Under the pieces are notes generated by a model. It was not told where the DNA came from and did no database searches. It saw nothing but the letters and a program-made list of their open reading frames with translations. This document shows, in pieces, positions 48,601 through 49,395 of a stretch of 49,395 nt of DNA. The stretch's first letter is position 1. Every line of letters starts with the position of its first letter. This DNA comes from Ichthyophonus hoferi (lineage: Eukaryota; Opisthokonta; Ichthyosporea; Ichthyophonida; Ichthyophonidae). The position numbers were made by a program, and so were the translations under genes. The DNA lies in the NCBI GenBank assembly GCA_002751075.1, contig NAOQ01000376.1:23643-73037 (forward strand), written 5' to 3'.

Positions 48601-49061
48601 TGTATATCTAAATATATATGTATAGGTATGAATATAGGTACATATATAAGTATGTATATGTATATCTAAATATATATGTATAGGTATGAATATAGGTACA
48701 TATATAAGTATGTATATGTATATGTATGTATGGGTGGGTATACTAAGTAAGGATTAAACATATGCTTTATAGTAGTACACAATCACATATTCATTTTAAG
48801 TAATTTTAAGTATCATTAAAATGGGATTACCAATAGGTCGTTCTCAATTATACTAAATATAAAATCCCGAATCATTAAATTCATTCTATTCGTCTAATGT
48901 CATTCACGGTGAATGTTTCCTTCCTCCAATTCAAACTATTCTTATAAATTACATCCTAATTACAATTTCACTGGTTTCCTAACTTTAACCATATTATTAA
49001 AAACAACGTTGTGTATAATCTTGGCGAATAATTCCGTCGGACAGGAAAGGTAGAATGGCAT
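45699..49061 (-). CDS. Leucine-rich receptor-L-domain / Ecm33-like protein
   Basis: Eight phase-consistent exons, 388 aa: 49061-48964, 48885-48831, 48560-48438, 47977-47870, 47695-47670, 47535-47409, 46854-46561, 46034-45699. The chain is built of repeats of about 22-25 residues with the pattern L..i.i..N..L..l.lp.L, for example KIMITENRHLYNINLPIL, QLQTVQLPKLANTTILLF and FLDTMIILDNPLLKRLEMP. This is the right-handed solenoid of receptor L domains and fungal Ecm33. It ends in a four-Cys cap (SCFCSPKF, VYCDTPQCKG), like the cap of extracellular LRR units, so a surface or secreted role is likely. Oddities: a 26-nt microexon (47695-47670), and no signal peptide from the ATG at 49061; a 5' exon beyond the window or a different first exon may supply one. 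The first two exons are the least certain. No kinase or transmembrane part is in view. Confidence 0.72.
46241..46553. repeat. ACTATCATACTACT minisatellite
   Basis: Imperfect 7- and 14-bp units (actatcatactact, catacgactatac) between the last two exons of the L-domain gene, reaching to the donor at 46560. Confidence 0.9.
47118..47397. repeat. (AAT)n trinucleotide array
   Basis: AAT repeats with AAC and AGT interruptions directly after the donor of the L-domain exon 47535-47409. The Ile/Leu-rich minus-strand frames are its translations. Confidence 0.9.
48105..48292. repeat. (ATACA)n minisatellite
   Basis: Degenerate atacaatacaatac units in the intron between exons 48560-48438 and 47977-47870. 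A (GTAT)n run at 48370-48395 and a duplicated block of about 60 bp at 48597-48720 lie near it. Confidence 0.85.
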
Positions 49062-49124
49062 GGTTTCAGTTTGCTATGGCTATTAGTTGAATATACTATA
49101 TAATAGAGGAAAACAGGGAGATCT

Positions 49125-49329
49125 ATACATGCATACATAGATAAATACATACATACATATATATATATACATAAATGTATGCATACATACATACGCATAT
49201 ACATACTTACATACACATACATAAATGCATGCATGCATACATACATACATACATACATACATACATACATACATACCTACCTACATACGTACATACATAC
49301 ATACATACATAAATGCATGCATACATACA

Positions 49330-49363
<34 letters not shown>

Positions 49364-49395
49364 CATACATACATGTATACATACATACATACATA
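49125..49395. repeat. (CATA)n microsatellite to the window end
   Basis: Long CATA runs with atgcatgc interruptions upstream of the first L-domain exon found. Any further 5' exon is beyond the window. Confidence 0.95.

Noticed and set aside
1-49395. tRNA genes and CRISPR arrays
   Set aside because: No A-box/B-box pairs with a cloverleaf were found. The regular repeats are eukaryotic micro- and minisatellites without unique spacers.

Overview
The window is AT-rich, intron-rich eukaryotic nuclear DNA. A MYC-type bHLH-zipper gene, a PACSIN/syndapin gene, TMEM129 and an RNase MRP-type zinc protein together point to a holozoan (an animal or a close unicellular relative). The sequence alone does not settle the species. 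Gene models were built by hand from splice sites, reading phase and remembered family sequences; no search was run. In each resolved model every splice junction keeps phase.

Layout. 107-4623 (-): 5' part of TMEM129, an ER-membrane E3 ligase; its RING end lies beyond base 1. 7107-8468 (+): one-exon secreted Tyr/Pro repeat protein. 12077-21417 (-): complete 12-exon PACSIN (428 aa, F-BAR plus SH3), with a foldback/MITE-like element in intron 4. 25162-28664 (-): complete 4-exon MYC homologue (454 aa) whose leucine zipper is finished by a small terminal exon. About 24.2-25.0 kb and 29.7-39.2 kb: decayed repeats, including a Ty1/copia-type fossil and three or four relics of one unclassified, possibly virus-like family, with one intact orphan ORF (32412-32855) among them. 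40392-44200 (-): 6-exon Rpr2/Rpp21/Snm1-type protein, most like RMP24 (C18orf21). 45699-49061 (-): 8-exon leucine-rich protein of receptor-L-domain/Ecm33 type.

The host genes serve unrelated cell functions: ER protein degradation, extracellular material, membrane bending, transcription, rRNA processing and surface recognition. There is no operon or cluster logic. Introns of 0.2-1.2 kb and intergenic DNA are filled with (GTAT)n, (TA)n, (ATT)n and longer minisatellites, several lying right beside splice sites.

The items most worth a second look are the MYC gene with its zipper-splitting intron, the Tyr/Pro repeat secreted protein, the PACSIN SH3 domain lacking its usual Trp, the RMP24-like gene with a very long pyrimidine minisatellite before a 38-nt exon, and the repeated fossil family.
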